A stretch of DNA of 64,000 nucleotides, from the NCBI GenBank assembly GCA_965214695.1, contig OZ243967.1, forward strand, positions 1,488,001-1,552,000, read 5' to 3'. The stretch's first letter is position 1, and the number at the start of each line of letters is the position of its first letter. The DNA comes from JAPOXR01 sp965214695. GTDB taxonomy: Bacteria; Pseudomonadota; Alphaproteobacteria; Rhodobacterales; Rhodobacteraceae. The notes beneath the pieces were generated by a model. That model was given only the letters and a program-made list of their open reading frames with translations, was not told where the DNA came from and ran no database searches. This document shows, one piece after another, positions 26,873 to 36,282 of this stretch. The translations under genes were made by a program, and so were the position numbers.

Positions 26873-28120
26873 CTAGTTGGGCAACAGGTCGTTGACTTCT
26901 TCCACCAACTCCTCCTGCAGCGCTTCCATGTCGTCGGAATCACCGGTCACGATGGACTCGAGGCCGTCATAGATGACCTGGGTAATCGCCAGCCCGTTAT
27001 CGCCGGGATAGGCAATCCAGTCGCGAAGCAATCCGGCCTGGCGCACGGCAGTGTGCTTGTTGGGGTTCTGTGCGTAGAAGTCGGCCAGGAGATCATTCGC
27101 CGCCTTGTTCGGAGGCATGTAGCCCGTGGTTTCCGCCACCATGGCAGCGCCCACGCCTGATGTGGCAAACTTGATGAACGTCCAGGCGGCCTCGATTTCG
27201 GCGGGGTCGTCGGAGGTCGATACGAACATCACCGAATTACCACCTGCGGGCAGACCCAGCGGGGGCTGACCCATCCCGGGAAATTCGCCGGTCATGACTT
27301 CGAAATCGCCTTTCGACCGCTCGATCGCACCGACGGCCGAGGTCGACCAGAAATGCATCGCCACCTCGCCGGCGGCAAACGGCTTGCCGGCGTCGCCGAC
27401 CGACAGGTTCAGCATGTTGCACTCGCGGAAGATCTTGCGCATCGTCTCGAGCGCAGCCAGGCCGGCCTCGCCGTCAAAATTGACCTTGCCATCCTTCATG
27501 ATCGGCTCGTCCTGGCTCCACATCAGGGCCTGCAGGAACCAGTTGCCGGTGATGTTCCAGCCCCAGAAGATCGGGTTCCTGTAGCCGGCATCGTGCAGCT
27601 TCTTGCAGTTGGCGATGACCTCGTCCCAGGTGGTCGGCAACTCGGTGATGCCAGCCTTGGCCAACGCATCCATGTTGTAGTAGCCAACGGGCAGCGATAC
27701 CGCGAATGGCAGCCCGTGAACCTCGCCATTGAAGGTCCCGAGGTCCAGCATGGCCTGGTGATAACCTTCCTTGGCAAAATCGGACTCCATGGCGATCATG
27801 GGCTCCAGCGACTTGGCGATGCCCTTTTCGACCAGCAGCGCCTGGCGGTTCAGCCCCTGCAGGGTGACGTCGGGCAGATCCCCGGCGACCGCTTCCCGCA
27901 GGATGGTGTTGGTTGCATCCTCGTAGTTTTCGTAGGTCGCACGGAATTTCACCTCGATATCCGGATGCGCCTTGTTGAACTCGGGAATCATGCGCTCGAA
28001 GGTCACGTCGAACAGTGCCGAATATGGGTATCCGACCTCGATTTCGATGGCGCTGGCCGCGCTGCCAACGGTGGTCATTCCAGCCGCGGTCAGCGCCGCA
28101 AGAGTATGTTTCAGTTTCAA
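26873..28120 (-). CDS. extracellular solute-binding protein, UgpB-like
   Basis: A 415-residue precursor of the family 1 solute-binding proteins (UgpB/MalE cluster). A signal peptide covers about residues 1-24 (MKLKHTLAALTAAGMTTVG...ASA). The mature part has FERMIPEFNKAHPDIEVKFRATYENYEDATNTILREAVAGDLPDVTLQG, typical of glycerol-3-phosphate-type binders. The start codon is TTG at 28120, set by AGGAGG five bases away. It lies after the second permease gene, completing an importer with ATPase and two permeases. The ligand is unknown; the downstream enzymes suggest a hydroxylated amino compound. Confidence 0.9.
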   Translation of the reverse strand: MKLKHTLAALTAAGMTTVGSAASAIEIEVGYPYSALFDVTFERMIPEFNKAHPDIEVKFRATYENYEDATNTILREAVAGDLPDVTLQGLNRQALLVEKGIAKSLEPMIAMESDFAKEGYHQAMLDLGTFNGEVHGLPFAVSLPVGYYNMDALAKAGITELPTTWDEVIANCKKLHDAGYRNPIFWGWNITGNWFLQALMWSQDEPIMKDGKVNFDGEAGLAALETMRKIFRECNMLNLSVGDAGKPFAAGEVAMHFWSTSAVGAIERSKGDFEVMTGEFPGMGQPPLGLPAGGNSVMFVSTSDDPAEIEAAWTFIKFATSGVGAAMVAETTGYMPPNKAANDLLADFYAQNPNKHTAVRQAGLLRDWIAYPGDNGLAITQVIYDGLESIVTGDSDDMEALQEELVEEVNDLLPN

Positions 28121-28234
28121 TTTTTCCTCCTATTGAACCTGGAGCCCGGAAATTCCCCGGTTCGGGATGGGCCCCCTTTTCCCGGTGCAAACCATTTGGC
28201 ACCGAAAATTCTGCGATATGACCGTGTTCCTGTC

Positions 28235-29137
28235 CTACTTCATGCCGGTCATGGTGATGCCCTCGATGAACCGCCGCTGCGCCAGCAGGAATATGATGAC
28301 CAGCGGCATGACGATGACCGTCGTCGCAGCCATCATCGGCCCGTATTCATTGCCATCGAGATCGGATTTGAACATCCTGAGCCCGAGCGGCGGCGTCATC
28401 AGGTCGCGGTTGCCGGTGATGACCACGCGCGGCCAGTAATAATCGTTCCAATGGGCGACGACCGAGAAGATCCCGAAGGCCAGCAGCGCCGGTATCGCCG
28501 TCGGCAGCATGACCCGCCAGACGATGGCGAATTCGCTCATCCCGTCCATGCGGCCGGCATCGATCAGGTCATCGGGAACGGTCATGAAGAACTGGCGCAT
28601 CAGGAAAATCCCGAAGACCGATATCGTCCACGGTATGATCAGGGCGGCATAGGTATTGGTCAGCCCCACCTTGGCCAGCATGATGTAGAGGGGCAGTGCG
28701 ATGGCATGGACCGGGATCAGCAGGCAGAAGATCACCAGGCCGAACACCACGTCCCGCCCCCAGAATCTGAGCTTGGACAGGGCATAGGCACATGGCAGCG
28801 CCACCAGGACCTGGATGACGAATATCGACACCGTGACGAAGACGCCGTTCAGCATGTAGCGGATCAGTGGCGCTTCGCTGAAGGCGGCGGTGTAATTGTA
28901 GACGATGGGCCGCATCTCGCATTCCTCGACCGGGTTTCCGGCCTTGATGCATCGGCGGTCGGTCATGATCTCCTGGCTGCCGACAAAGCCGCCGGTATTG
29001 GATTCGATCTCGGCGGGCGATTTCAGGGAATAGGACAACATGAGATAGAATGGCAGCAGCACGACGATGGCGCCGGCCAGCAGCACGCTGTGCTTGAAGA
29101 ACTCTCCCAGCCAATGGGTGCTGCGTGCCATCATCAT
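28235..29137 (-). CDS. ABC transporter permease, UgpE/MalG type
   Basis: A 300-residue inner-membrane protein with about six hydrophobic segments and the coupling motif DDLIDAGRMDGMSEFAIVWRVMLPTAIPAL (EAA loop). ATG 29137 overlaps the preceding permease stop as ATGA. Unusually there is a periplasmic stretch of about 60 residues after the first helix with two cysteines (RRCIKAGNPVEECEMR) that could form a disulfide. Confidence 0.92.
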   Translation of the reverse strand: MMMARSTHWLGEFFKHSVLLAGAIVVLLPFYLMLSYSLKSPAEIESNTGGFVGSQEIMTDRRCIKAGNPVEECEMRPIVYNYTAAFSEAPLIRYMLNGVFVTVSIFVIQVLVALPCAYALSKLRFWGRDVVFGLVIFCLLIPVHAIALPLYIMLAKVGLTNTYAALIIPWTISVFGIFLMRQFFMTVPDDLIDAGRMDGMSEFAIVWRVMLPTAIPALLAFGIFSVVAHWNDYYWPRVVITGNRDLMTPPLGLRMFKSDLDGNEYGPMMAATTVIVMPLVIIFLLAQRRFIEGITMTGMK

Positions 29138-30087
29138 GAGTAATGCACCCTCCGGTTGACGAAATAGACCTGGATGAGCGTCAGGATCAGGACAAAACCC
29201 AGGAACACGATTGTGATGGCCGAGCCGATTCCGAGCAGGTTCTGCTTCACCCCCTTTTCGAACATGGCGTAGACCATCACATAGGTCGACTTCGACGGCC
29301 CGCCACGGGTCAGCGCCTCGACCGTGTCGAAAACCTGGAACGAGCGGATCGACGAAATGGTGACAACGAAGACATTGGTCGGCCCCAGCATCGGCCATGT
29401 CACCAGGCGAAAGCGCTCCCAGGCGCTGTCGGCCCCGTCCATGTGGGCGGCCTGGTAGAGCTCTCTGGGCACCGAGGTCAGCCCGGCCAGGTAGAGCACC
29501 ATGTTGAAGCCGAAGCCTTGCCAGATGCCGATGAAGGCGATGGTGCCGAGCGCATAGTTCTTGTCACCGAGCCAGAGCGGGAAATCCTCGGCGCAGGCAT
29601 GGCCATACCAGCTCTGCAACGGGTCGGCGCCCCGCCAAATCCCGGACAGGAGAGCATGAAACCAGCCGACATCGCAGCCCGAGCGCAGGATGTCGTTCAC
29701 GACGCCGACGATCGGGTGCAGGGCGAATTCCCACACGATGGCCATGGCGAGCAGCGTTGCCATGACCGGCAGGAAGAAGACGGCCTTGTACAGCTCCCCG
29801 CCGATGCGCAGGCTGGAAATCAGCAGCGCCGCGCCCAGACCGAGCGCCACCGAGATCGGCACTACCACGAGGACATAGGTCAGCGAGGCCGAGAACATTT
29901 TCCTGTAGGTCGAACGGCTCACCAGCCGGTCGTAATTCTCGATACCGACCCAGTTGAAGCCCGGGCTTCCCAGATTGTAGTCGGTGAAGGACAGGTAGGC
30001 GGCAACGAAGACCGGGAAGATCAGCAATCCCAGCATGAGCAGGACCGCCGGCCCGATGAACCAGAGATGGACCCGGGAGCCGCCCAT
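29134..30087 (-). CDS. ABC transporter permease, UgpA/MalF type
   Basis: A 317-residue inner-membrane permease with the EAA coupling loop ELYQAAHMDGADSAWERFRLVTWPML. Its ATG overlaps the ATPase stop by one base (TGATG) and its stop overlaps the next permease start. A loop of about 45 residues (SGCDVGWFHALLSGIWRGAD ... HACAEDFP) carries two cysteines, paralleling the Cys pair in the partner permease. Confidence 0.92.
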   Translation of the reverse strand: MGGSRVHLWFIGPAVLLMLGLLIFPVFVAAYLSFTDYNLGSPGFNWVGIENYDRLVSRSTYRKMFSASLTYVLVVVPISVALGLGAALLISSLRIGGELYKAVFFLPVMATLLAMAIVWEFALHPIVGVVNDILRSGCDVGWFHALLSGIWRGADPLQSWYGHACAEDFPLWLGDKNYALGTIAFIGIWQGFGFNMVLYLAGLTSVPRELYQAAHMDGADSAWERFRLVTWPMLGPTNVFVVTISSIRSFQVFDTVEALTRGGPSKSTYVMVYAMFEKGVKQNLLGIGSAITIVFLGFVLILTLIQVYFVNRRVHYS

Positions 30088-31244
30088 CAGCCCGTCCCCT
30101 GCATCGGTACCGACTCCTTCAACGCCACCCGCTTGCCGTCGGCGCCGAACACCCGCGCCATCCCGGCCTCGGCCCTGAACCGGATTTCCTCGCCAACCGC
30201 GGCAAGTTTCGCCTCGTGCGGCTTGGCCCGGATCACGATCTTGTCGTCAAGCCCCTCGACGGCCAGATGCAGGAAAAGATCGGCGCCGAGGTTCTCCCGG
30301 TAGGTCAACCGGCCGGTGAAGCAATCGCCGGCCTCCCCGGGCTGGATGTGCAGGTGTTCCGGGCGCAGCCCGACCGAAAATGGCCCGCCTGCGGGCACGG
30401 CCAGCGCATCTTCCAGCGCTACCCCGATGACGGTGATTCGCCCGTCACCGTCACTGGTCCCGGGGAAAATGTTCATTTTCGGGCTGCCGATGAACTCCGC
30501 CACCCGGATCTCATGCGGGTCCTCGTAGACCTCGCTCGGCGGACCCAGCTGCAAAAGATCCCCATCCATCATCACCGCCATGCGGTCCGACATGGTGAGG
30601 GCCTCGGCCTGGTCGTGAGTCACGTAGATGAAGGTGGTCCCCAACTTCTGGTGCAACTCCGACAATTCGGCCCGCATGTGCACCCGCAGCGCCGCGTCGA
30701 GATTGGACAGCGGCTCGTCCATCAGGAACGCTGCCGGGTTCCTGACCATGGCCCGGCCCAGCGCCACCCGCTGCCGCTGCCCGCCGGAAAGCTGGCCGGG
30801 CTTGCGATTCAGCAGCGGCTCAATCTTCAGGGTCTCGGCCGCCCGGCTCACATCGGCGTTGATCTTGGACATCTTGCGGCGCCAACCCGGTGCAAGCCGC
30901 CCCAGCACCGGCAGCCGCTGCCAGAAATCCATGTCCCGCAGTTTCAGCGGCGTCACCAGGTTCTGCCGCACCGTCAGATGCGGGTAGAGGGCGTAGGACT
31001 GGAACACCATCGCCAGATCCCGCCGGCTGGGGCGCACGTCGTTGACCACCCGGCTGCCAATTTCGACATCGCCGCTGGTCTGGGACTCGAGGCCGGCGAT
31101 GATCCGCAGCGTGGTGGATTTGCCGCATCCGGAGGGTCCGACCAGCGTCAGGAACTCGCCATCGGCAATCTCCAGATCAATCCCGTTCAGTACGCTGAGA
31201 CTGCCGTAGCTCTTGGATACCTGGCGAAGCGTTATCCCGGCCAA
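30087..31244 (-). CDS. ABC transporter ATP-binding protein, UgpC/MalK type
   Basis: A 385-residue ATPase: Walker A GPSGCGKST, signature LSGGQRQRVALGRAMVRNP, Walker B FLMDEPLSNLDA, switch VTHDQAEA, and a C-terminal TOBE domain (SVGLRPEHL onward). I prefer TTG 31244, which yields MAGITLRQVSKSYG, the exact family start, with GGGGGGAG upstream. An ATG at 31280 would add 12 residues and has no site. A helical insert of about 35 residues follows the Q-loop region (FWQRLPVLGRLAPGWRRKM). It is the first gene of the eight-gene operon divergent from the LysR gene. Confidence 0.9.
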   Translation of the reverse strand: MAGITLRQVSKSYGSLSVLNGIDLEIADGEFLTLVGPSGCGKSTTLRIIAGLESQTSGDVEIGSRVVNDVRPSRRDLAMVFQSYALYPHLTVRQNLVTPLKLRDMDFWQRLPVLGRLAPGWRRKMSKINADVSRAAETLKIEPLLNRKPGQLSGGQRQRVALGRAMVRNPAAFLMDEPLSNLDAALRVHMRAELSELHQKLGTTFIYVTHDQAEALTMSDRMAVMMDGDLLQLGPPSEVYEDPHEIRVAEFIGSPKMNIFPGTSDGDGRITVIGVALEDALAVPAGGPFSVGLRPEHLHIQPGEAGDCFTGRLTYRENLGADLFLHLAVEGLDDKIVIRAKPHEAKLAAVGEEIRFRAEAGMARVFGADGKRVALKESVPMQGTG

Positions 31245-31336
31245 TTCAATCTCCCCCCGAGGAACCCCTCCGGCCACCATCGGCGCGGCCGAAAGGCGCC
31301 ACGGCACCGGATAACAGCTTGACGGCGCAAGGCTAC

Positions 31337-31347
31337 ATTTGTCAAAT
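31337..31347. promoter_or_regulatory. candidate LysR-type binding site (palindrome)
   Basis: ATTTG-T-CAAAT is a perfect 11-base palindrome in the 139-bp gap between the divergent ABC operon and the LysR gene, 37 bases before the LysR start. Position and form suit a LysR-type regulator site controlling both directions. Confidence 0.4.
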
Positions 31348-31383
31348 CGTAATTGATGAACTCCAATCTCAGGTTTTCCGATA

Positions 31384-32367
31384 ATGACCCCGTTTCGCCA
31401 ACTCACCTACCTGGTCGCGGTGGCCGACCATGGCAGCATCCTGGCCGCCTCCAGGCAGCTGTCGATTTCGCAGCCTGCCATCAGCGCCGCCATCCAGAAG
31501 GTCGAAGACCAGTACCAGCTGAAGATCTTCATCCGCGAGCGCCCGCACCGGCTGGTGGTGTCCCCGGTCGGGCGACGGTTCGTGGCGCTGGCCCGCCGCT
31601 TCCTCGAACATGCCCAGGAGTTCGACAATGACGCCCGCAACCTGCGGCATTCACCGCGCGGCGTGATCCAGGTTGGCTGTTTCATGCCGACGGCCGCCTT
31701 CATCATCCCGATCATTCTCAAGGGGCTGCGGGATCGCGGCCTCGATATCTCGCTCCAGGTCCACGAGGCCGATCTCGACGAGTTGAACACGTTGCTCGCC
31801 CAGGGACGCATCGATCTTGCCCTGACCTACAACATGGCCCCCAGCCCGGCGATCGAGTTCGAAACCCTGATCGAGTCCACACCCTATGTCCTGATACCAA
31901 GGGACGACAAGCTGGCGCAGCTCAGTTCCATCTCGCTGGACCAGCTGGTCGACCGCGACATGGTTTCGCTGAGCCTGCCGATCACGCAACAATTCTTCCT
32001 GTCGCTGTTCGCGCAACGCAATTTGCGGCCAAGGATCCGGCACCAGACCAAGTCATACGAGCTGGTGCGCAGCCTCGTCGGGGCTGGCGAGGGTTATGCG
32101 ATCCTCATCATGCGCCCGGCGAATGTGCGGGCCTATGACGGAAGCGAATTGGCATATGTTCCGCTGGACGGTGACATCCCGCACTCGCATTACGGGCTGG
32201 CCTTCACCAACCAGTCGATTCCAACCCGGCTCGTGGAGATATTTGCCGATCTGTGCCGCGAATTGCTGGTCATCGAGAAGAAGGCCGACAAATACCTCGT
32301 CTCTCCCTGCCATTCCGGGCGAAAAGGGCCAGGACTGATCGGCCAGCCGTCATCAACACCGCCATGA
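31384..32367 (+). CDS. LysR family transcriptional regulator
   Basis: A 327-residue LysR protein: N-terminal winged helix (FRQLTYLVAVADHGSILAASRQLSISQPAISAAIQKVEDQYQLKIFIRE, residues 4-52) and a two-lobe substrate-binding domain (GVIQVGCFMPTAAFIIP ... LIESTPYVLIPRDDKLAQ ... SLVGAGEGYAILIMRP). It is transcribed away from the eight-gene importer/catabolic operon and should regulate it in response to the imported compound or a product. The last about 20 residues are a basic tail with no similarity. Confidence 0.9.
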   Translation: MTPFRQLTYLVAVADHGSILAASRQLSISQPAISAAIQKVEDQYQLKIFIRERPHRLVVSPVGRRFVALARRFLEHAQEFDNDARNLRHSPRGVIQVGCFMPTAAFIIPIILKGLRDRGLDISLQVHEADLDELNTLLAQGRIDLALTYNMAPSPAIEFETLIESTPYVLIPRDDKLAQLSSISLDQLVDRDMVSLSLPITQQFFLSLFAQRNLRPRIRHQTKSYELVRSLVGAGEGYAILIMRPANVRAYDGSELAYVPLDGDIPHSHYGLAFTNQSIPTRLVEIFADLCRELLVIEKKADKYLVSPCHSGRKGPGLIGQPSSTPP

Positions 32368-33194
32368 CCGGCAATCCACCTCTCCCGCCTCGTCCAGCCG
32401 AACACTGCCGATGATCACCACCTCGCGGATATCCGGCCCGACGCACAGGGGCGACCAAGCCGTGACCAACTTGGCTGGCCTACTGCCGCCATCCAGACCA
32501 AACGCACACGGGCGAACCACGTGCATCGCATTTTCCATGGTCACGTTCCCCCGATCTCACATGTCACCGACATGGAGGCGACGGCACCTGGCGGGCTCGA
32601 CAACCGCAGGGTTGTATCCTGCGTCCATTGCACCGGCGTGTCAGAGGCAAGTCGGGGCCCGTGCCGACCGGCATCGGACCGGTCCGGACCTGCGAAGCCC
32701 GGTGCTCACCAACGAGCATGCGTCCATGATGTCGATCCAGAAAATCCGACTGTTCAATCACGTCGCTCCACGACCCGGAGGTGGCTCCAGCTTGAATTCC
32801 GGCCCCCGCTTCCCCCGTATCCGGCCCGAGATCACGTCCGGCCAAATTCTGGACCGAATGACAGAATGTCCGCCCGCTCCGGTTGCGAAGAGCCGGGGTC
32901 GTCCGGTGCGCCAGGACCAGGTCTTCCTGGGAGTGGTGAGCGGCTCCGCATGGGTCTTGCGCATTGCGGGCGGCAATCGGCCCTTGCCATGCGCATTCAG
33001 TCACCTGTCCTTTGCCCGACTATCAAATTCCTGTCGGTCAACACCTCACGACTCCTGTACCTCACCAGTTGGTGGCGACATCCGCGTCCCGCCGAGCGGG
33101 TCCACACCACGAAGTCCGGATTTTCCGTGCATTCGTCCCTGCGGAGCATGGCAAATTCCCGGAGACACCACCGCAGCCAGGATGAACGTGGGTC
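32368..33194. other. long region without a recognisable gene
   Basis: About 830 bases follow the LysR gene. Both strands have open frames of up to about 260 codons, but their translations are rich in Arg/Pro/Ser and show no domain, no ribosome site and no repeat structure. It probably marks the start of the decayed island to the right. Confidence 0.45.
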
Positions 33195-34313
33195 ATGTGC
33201 ATCAGCCTTGAGATCAACAACAACACGGCCCGCTTTTGCAACCCTCCGGAATACCAGGCATGCAAGGCCGAGTTTGACCGTCTGCACGAGCGTCGCCGTG
33301 ACCGCCGGTTCGGAGAAAAACTCTACTTCGCCGGAATGCAGAAACTTGCCAGACGATTTCCCTGATACATCAATGCGCATGCACATATCGGCGGGGTGCT
33401 GCTGAACAAAGGCAACACCACGCGCGCACTCGTTGCGTTTCGCAAGGCCTTCACGCTCGGCGAAGCAGCGATCCCCCATGGGTATTCCGGCCTGATCGAG
33501 TGGAGTCATGACGACAACCGGCCGTTCTTGCGTGCCGCGTATGGTGTCGTGCTTTGTCAATTGAGACTCAACGAGTGGAGGCCGGCCATCGAAAACCTGG
33601 AAAGGCTACTCGCCTGGAATCCGCTCGACTTTCAGGGGGCCCGCTGCCTCCTTGGCCCGGCCCTCCTGCGCGCCGGAAGACAGAACGAGGCGAGGACTCC
33701 CCTGAAGAAAAATCGGGACGTGGATCCGTCACATCATTATGAGCTGACACTCATGGATTTGCTCAACGGGGAGTACCGGGCGGCGGCAACACACCTGCGG
33801 CATGGATTCATCAGGAACCCCTACATCGCGGAGACACTCTGCGGAATGTCGTACCCCCTGCCGAAAACGATGTGGCATGGCTCAACCCAGGATGAACCAG
33901 TCAGCGCAATAAACTACAAGGGGATATTCGGAGGTCTGTGGACAAGCACGCGTGGCGCGGTTGCGTTCCTGCGCTGGCTCAATTCGCATCCGAAAATCCT
34001 GGCGGAACGCGCCGCCATCCTGGAATGCTGCGAGATGATGTTGTGGGAGCGGGACGACATGAAGCTCCGGACCATCCATGATCGACGGAACATGCTTGAA
34101 AATTCCATTGATGATCACCTGTCGGCCAGGCTGGTGGCAAAGCGCACCGACCGGCATGGAAACGAGGACTGGCCCTGGCAGCATATCGCAACGCGCCAAT
34201 GGCTCGCCAGGCCGCCATGGCGACTGTCCTGTTCAACCGCCGTCGGGATTGTCGTGGTTCGTCGCGTCCGGCCCGGACTGACAGCTGACACCGTCTCTTG
34301 CGTGGCAGCCTGA
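33195..34313 (+). pseudogene. tetratricopeptide-repeat protein gene with an in-frame UGA
   Basis: From ATG 33195 the frame reads MCISLEINNNTARF ... KLYFAGMQKLARRFP, meets TGA at 33363-33365 (codon 57) and continues in the same frame as YINAHAHIGGVLLNKGNTTRALVAFRKAF and several TPR-like helices (NEWRPAIENLERLLAWNPLDFQGARCLLGPALLRAGRQNEA). The segments on both sides read as one protein, so the UGA interrupts a single gene. A restart at GTG 33396 could still make the C-terminal 305 residues. The last about 40 residues after HGNEDWPW look unlike protein and may reflect a second frame change. Function of the intact family is unknown to me. Confidence 0.65.
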
Positions 34314-34621
34314 TTTCCCGAAGCCTCCCGGCGCCTGCGCAAGCAAGGCGACCGAACCGCCGCCCATGATTGTCCGATCAGCCGGCAATCCCCGCTTCCG
34401 TGCTGGCGCCAACACCCCATCACCTCGGCGAGGATCATCATGAAGGCCTCATGGATCCATTTCACGACCGACTCATGGAATACGGGGTCCCCGGGTGCAT
34501 CCCGCAATCCCTGGCCAGGCCATTCGTGACTGCACGAGGTTTCCGGGTGCATCCCGATTTCTTTGGTTGACCCATTTCCTTCATCAGGGCCAGCCATGTT
34601 CTGAAGAGGTTGCCACCTCGT
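34314..34621. other. intergenic region, no gene recognised
   Basis: Between the TPR pseudogene and the hipB promoter region I find no supported gene or hairpin. A short direct repeat of the form GGTTTCCGGGTGCATCCC-like sequence occurs around 34487-34560, of no clear meaning. Confidence 0.3.
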
Positions 34622-34680
34622 TTGACATGTGATTTACTGATCTATAAATAACGCATATATCCCGCTTACAATCTATTTAT
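34622..34680 (+). promoter_or_regulatory. hipBA promoter with candidate operator half-sites
   Basis: TTGACA (34622-34627) and TAAATA (34645-34650) are spaced by 17 bases, a near-consensus sigma-70 promoter. ATAAATA (34644-34650) and TATTTAT (34674-34680) form a 7-bp inverted repeat flanking the transcription start region, suitable for HipB autoregulation. This stretch is also strikingly AT-rich for the window. Confidence 0.55.
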
Positions 34681-34691
34681 GGAACATCAGA

Positions 34692-35030
34692 ATGGCAAAG
34701 CCTGCGCATAGGAGCTATTCCCGCCATGCCCGAGAATCCGTAGAGCTTCTCGGGATGATGATCCGCAACGCGCGCATTGGACGCAATATCACGGTCGCGG
34801 AAGTTGCCGAACGTGCCGGGATTTCGCGCGGCCTCGTGCACCGCATCGAGAAAGGCGAAATGGGCACGTCCATCGGTGCCGCCTTCGAGGTCGCTGCCAT
34901 TGTCGGATTGCGCCTGTTCGACGCCGAGCCGGCGACGCTGACGCGCCACCTGGCGATGGAACGCGACAGGCGCACCCTGTTGCCGAAATCTGTTCGCCTG
35001 AGAACGGCGAAGGTGAAGGATGACTTCTGA
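34692..35030 (+). CDS. hipB: HipB-like antitoxin (XRE family HTH)
   Basis: A 112-residue protein with a Cro/C1-type helix-turn-helix at about residues 20-75 (LGMMIRNARIGRNITVAEVAERAGISRGLVHRIEKGEMGTSIGAAFEVAAIVGL). It overlaps hipA by 11 bases, the usual antitoxin-first arrangement of type II HipBA modules. HipB binds HipA and represses the operon promoter. The C-terminal tail RDRRTLLPKSVRLRTAKVKDDF would contact or be degraded separately from the DNA-binding domain (family knowledge). Confidence 0.85.
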   Translation: MAKPAHRSYSRHARESVELLGMMIRNARIGRNITVAEVAERAGISRGLVHRIEKGEMGTSIGAAFEVAAIVGLRLFDAEPATLTRHLAMERDRRTLLPKSVRLRTAKVKDDF

Positions 35031-36282
35031 TCGCCGCCACATGGAGGAGCCGGAGGACGCCTATGTCTGGATATGGCTGCCCGGCGCCACGGAACCGGTC
35101 ATTGCCGGCCGACTCGCTCGTGACGGCCAGCGGCTGATTTTCAACTACGGTCAGAGCTACCTGGGCCGACATGACCGCGTCCCGGTCTACGAGCCGGAGT
35201 TGCCGTTGCGTATCGGCTCGATTGCCCCGCAAGTCGGGCTGAACATGGCCGGATGCCTGCGCGACGCCGCGCCCGATGCGTGGGGTCGTCGTGTCATCCT
35301 GAACCGAAACTTCGGACGCAAGGGCAAGGATGTCGACGCCGCTGCGCTCGGCGAGTTGGGCTACCTGCTGCAATCCGCCTCCGACCGCGTCGGCGCCCTG
35401 GACTTCCAGGACTTCCCCGCCGAATACGTGCCTCGGTCTGCCCGGGCGGCAACGCTCGAGGAATTGCTGAGCGCCGCCGAAATGGTCGAAAACGGTGTGC
35501 CGCTGACGCCCGATCTCGGTCAGGCGATGTTCCACGGAACGTCGCTCGGTGGCGCCCGCCCCAAGGCGATGATCGAGGATGGCGACACAAGACTGATTGC
35601 CAAGTTCCCATCTTCGACTGACACCTACAACGTCGTGAAGGCTGAATTCGTCGCCATGCACCTTGCTGCCAGGGCAGGGCTTGACGTCGCCCCGGTGCGT
35701 CTCGAGCATGTTGCCGGCAAGGATGTGCTGCTGGTCGAGCGTTTCGACCGCACAAGGACGAAGGGTGGCGAGACACGCAAGGCGATGGTCTCGGCGCTGA
35801 CGCTGTTCGGTCTCGACGAGATGATGGCGCGTTATGCCAGCTATGAAGACCTCGCCGAAATCATTCGCCACCGCTTCACCGCGCCGAAGAAGACGTTGCA
35901 CGAGCTGTACGGACGTCTCGTGTTCAATATCCTGTGCGGCAACACCGACGATCACGCCCGCAACCATGCAGGCTTCTGGGATGGCGAGCACCTGACCCTG
36001 ACGCCTGCCTATGACATCTGCCCGCAAAGCGGCTCCGGCAATTTGGCCGGCCAGGCAATGCTGATTGTCGGAGACAACCGGACGAGCACGCTTGCGACCT
36101 GCATGGAGGCCGCGCCAAATTTCCAGCTGGGCCAGAGTGCAGCCAGGGACATCATCGACCGGCAGATCAACACCATCCGGGACGAATGGGACGATATCTG
36201 CGAGGAAGCCGCATTGACGGAATTCGAACGCAACCAGTTCGGCCAGCGCATGTTCCTGAATGACAGCATCTTCGAGGGGTGA
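35020..36282 (+). CDS. hipA: HipA-like serine/threonine kinase toxin
   Basis: A 420-residue HipA-family kinase. Recognisable parts are the N-subdomain (VIAGRLARDGQRLIFNYGQSYLGR), the activation/P-loop region TSLGGARPKAMIEDG, DVLLVERFDR, the catalytic LCGNTDDHARNHAGFW and the metal-binding LTPAYDICP. HipA phosphorylates an aminoacyl-tRNA synthetase in the studied cases. The protein ends IFEG, whereas the duplicated copy at 38675-39099 ends IFEGMAKGLR, so this copy seems to have lost six C-terminal residues at a recombination junction. It may still be active because the kinase motifs are intact. Confidence 0.87.
   Translation: MTSDRRHMEEPEDAYVWIWLPGATEPVIAGRLARDGQRLIFNYGQSYLGRHDRVPVYEPELPLRIGSIAPQVGLNMAGCLRDAAPDAWGRRVILNRNFGRKGKDVDAAALGELGYLLQSASDRVGALDFQDFPAEYVPRSARAATLEELLSAAEMVENGVPLTPDLGQAMFHGTSLGGARPKAMIEDGDTRLIAKFPSSTDTYNVVKAEFVAMHLAARAGLDVAPVRLEHVAGKDVLLVERFDRTRTKGGETRKAMVSALTLFGLDEMMARYASYEDLAEIIRHRFTAPKKTLHELYGRLVFNILCGNTDDHARNHAGFWDGEHLTLTPAYDICPQSGSGNLAGQAMLIVGDNRTSTLATCMEAAPNFQLGQSAARDIIDRQINTIRDEWDDICEEAALTEFERNQFGQRMFLNDSIFEG
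35876..36279 (+). repeat. 404-bp direct repeat, copy 1 (hipA 3' part)
   Basis: This segment matches 38675-39078 at a constant offset of 2799 bases with only a few substitutions. It begins at TCACC before CGCCGAAGAAGAC and ends at ATCTTCGAGGG, exactly where the two copies diverge. Confidence 0.95.

Noticed and set aside
33363..33365. In-frame UGA read as selenocysteine.
   Set aside because: No conserved redox context (C/U-x-x-C) or SECIS-like hairpin right after the codon was seen, and the gene tail also looks damaged; nonsense mutation is simpler.
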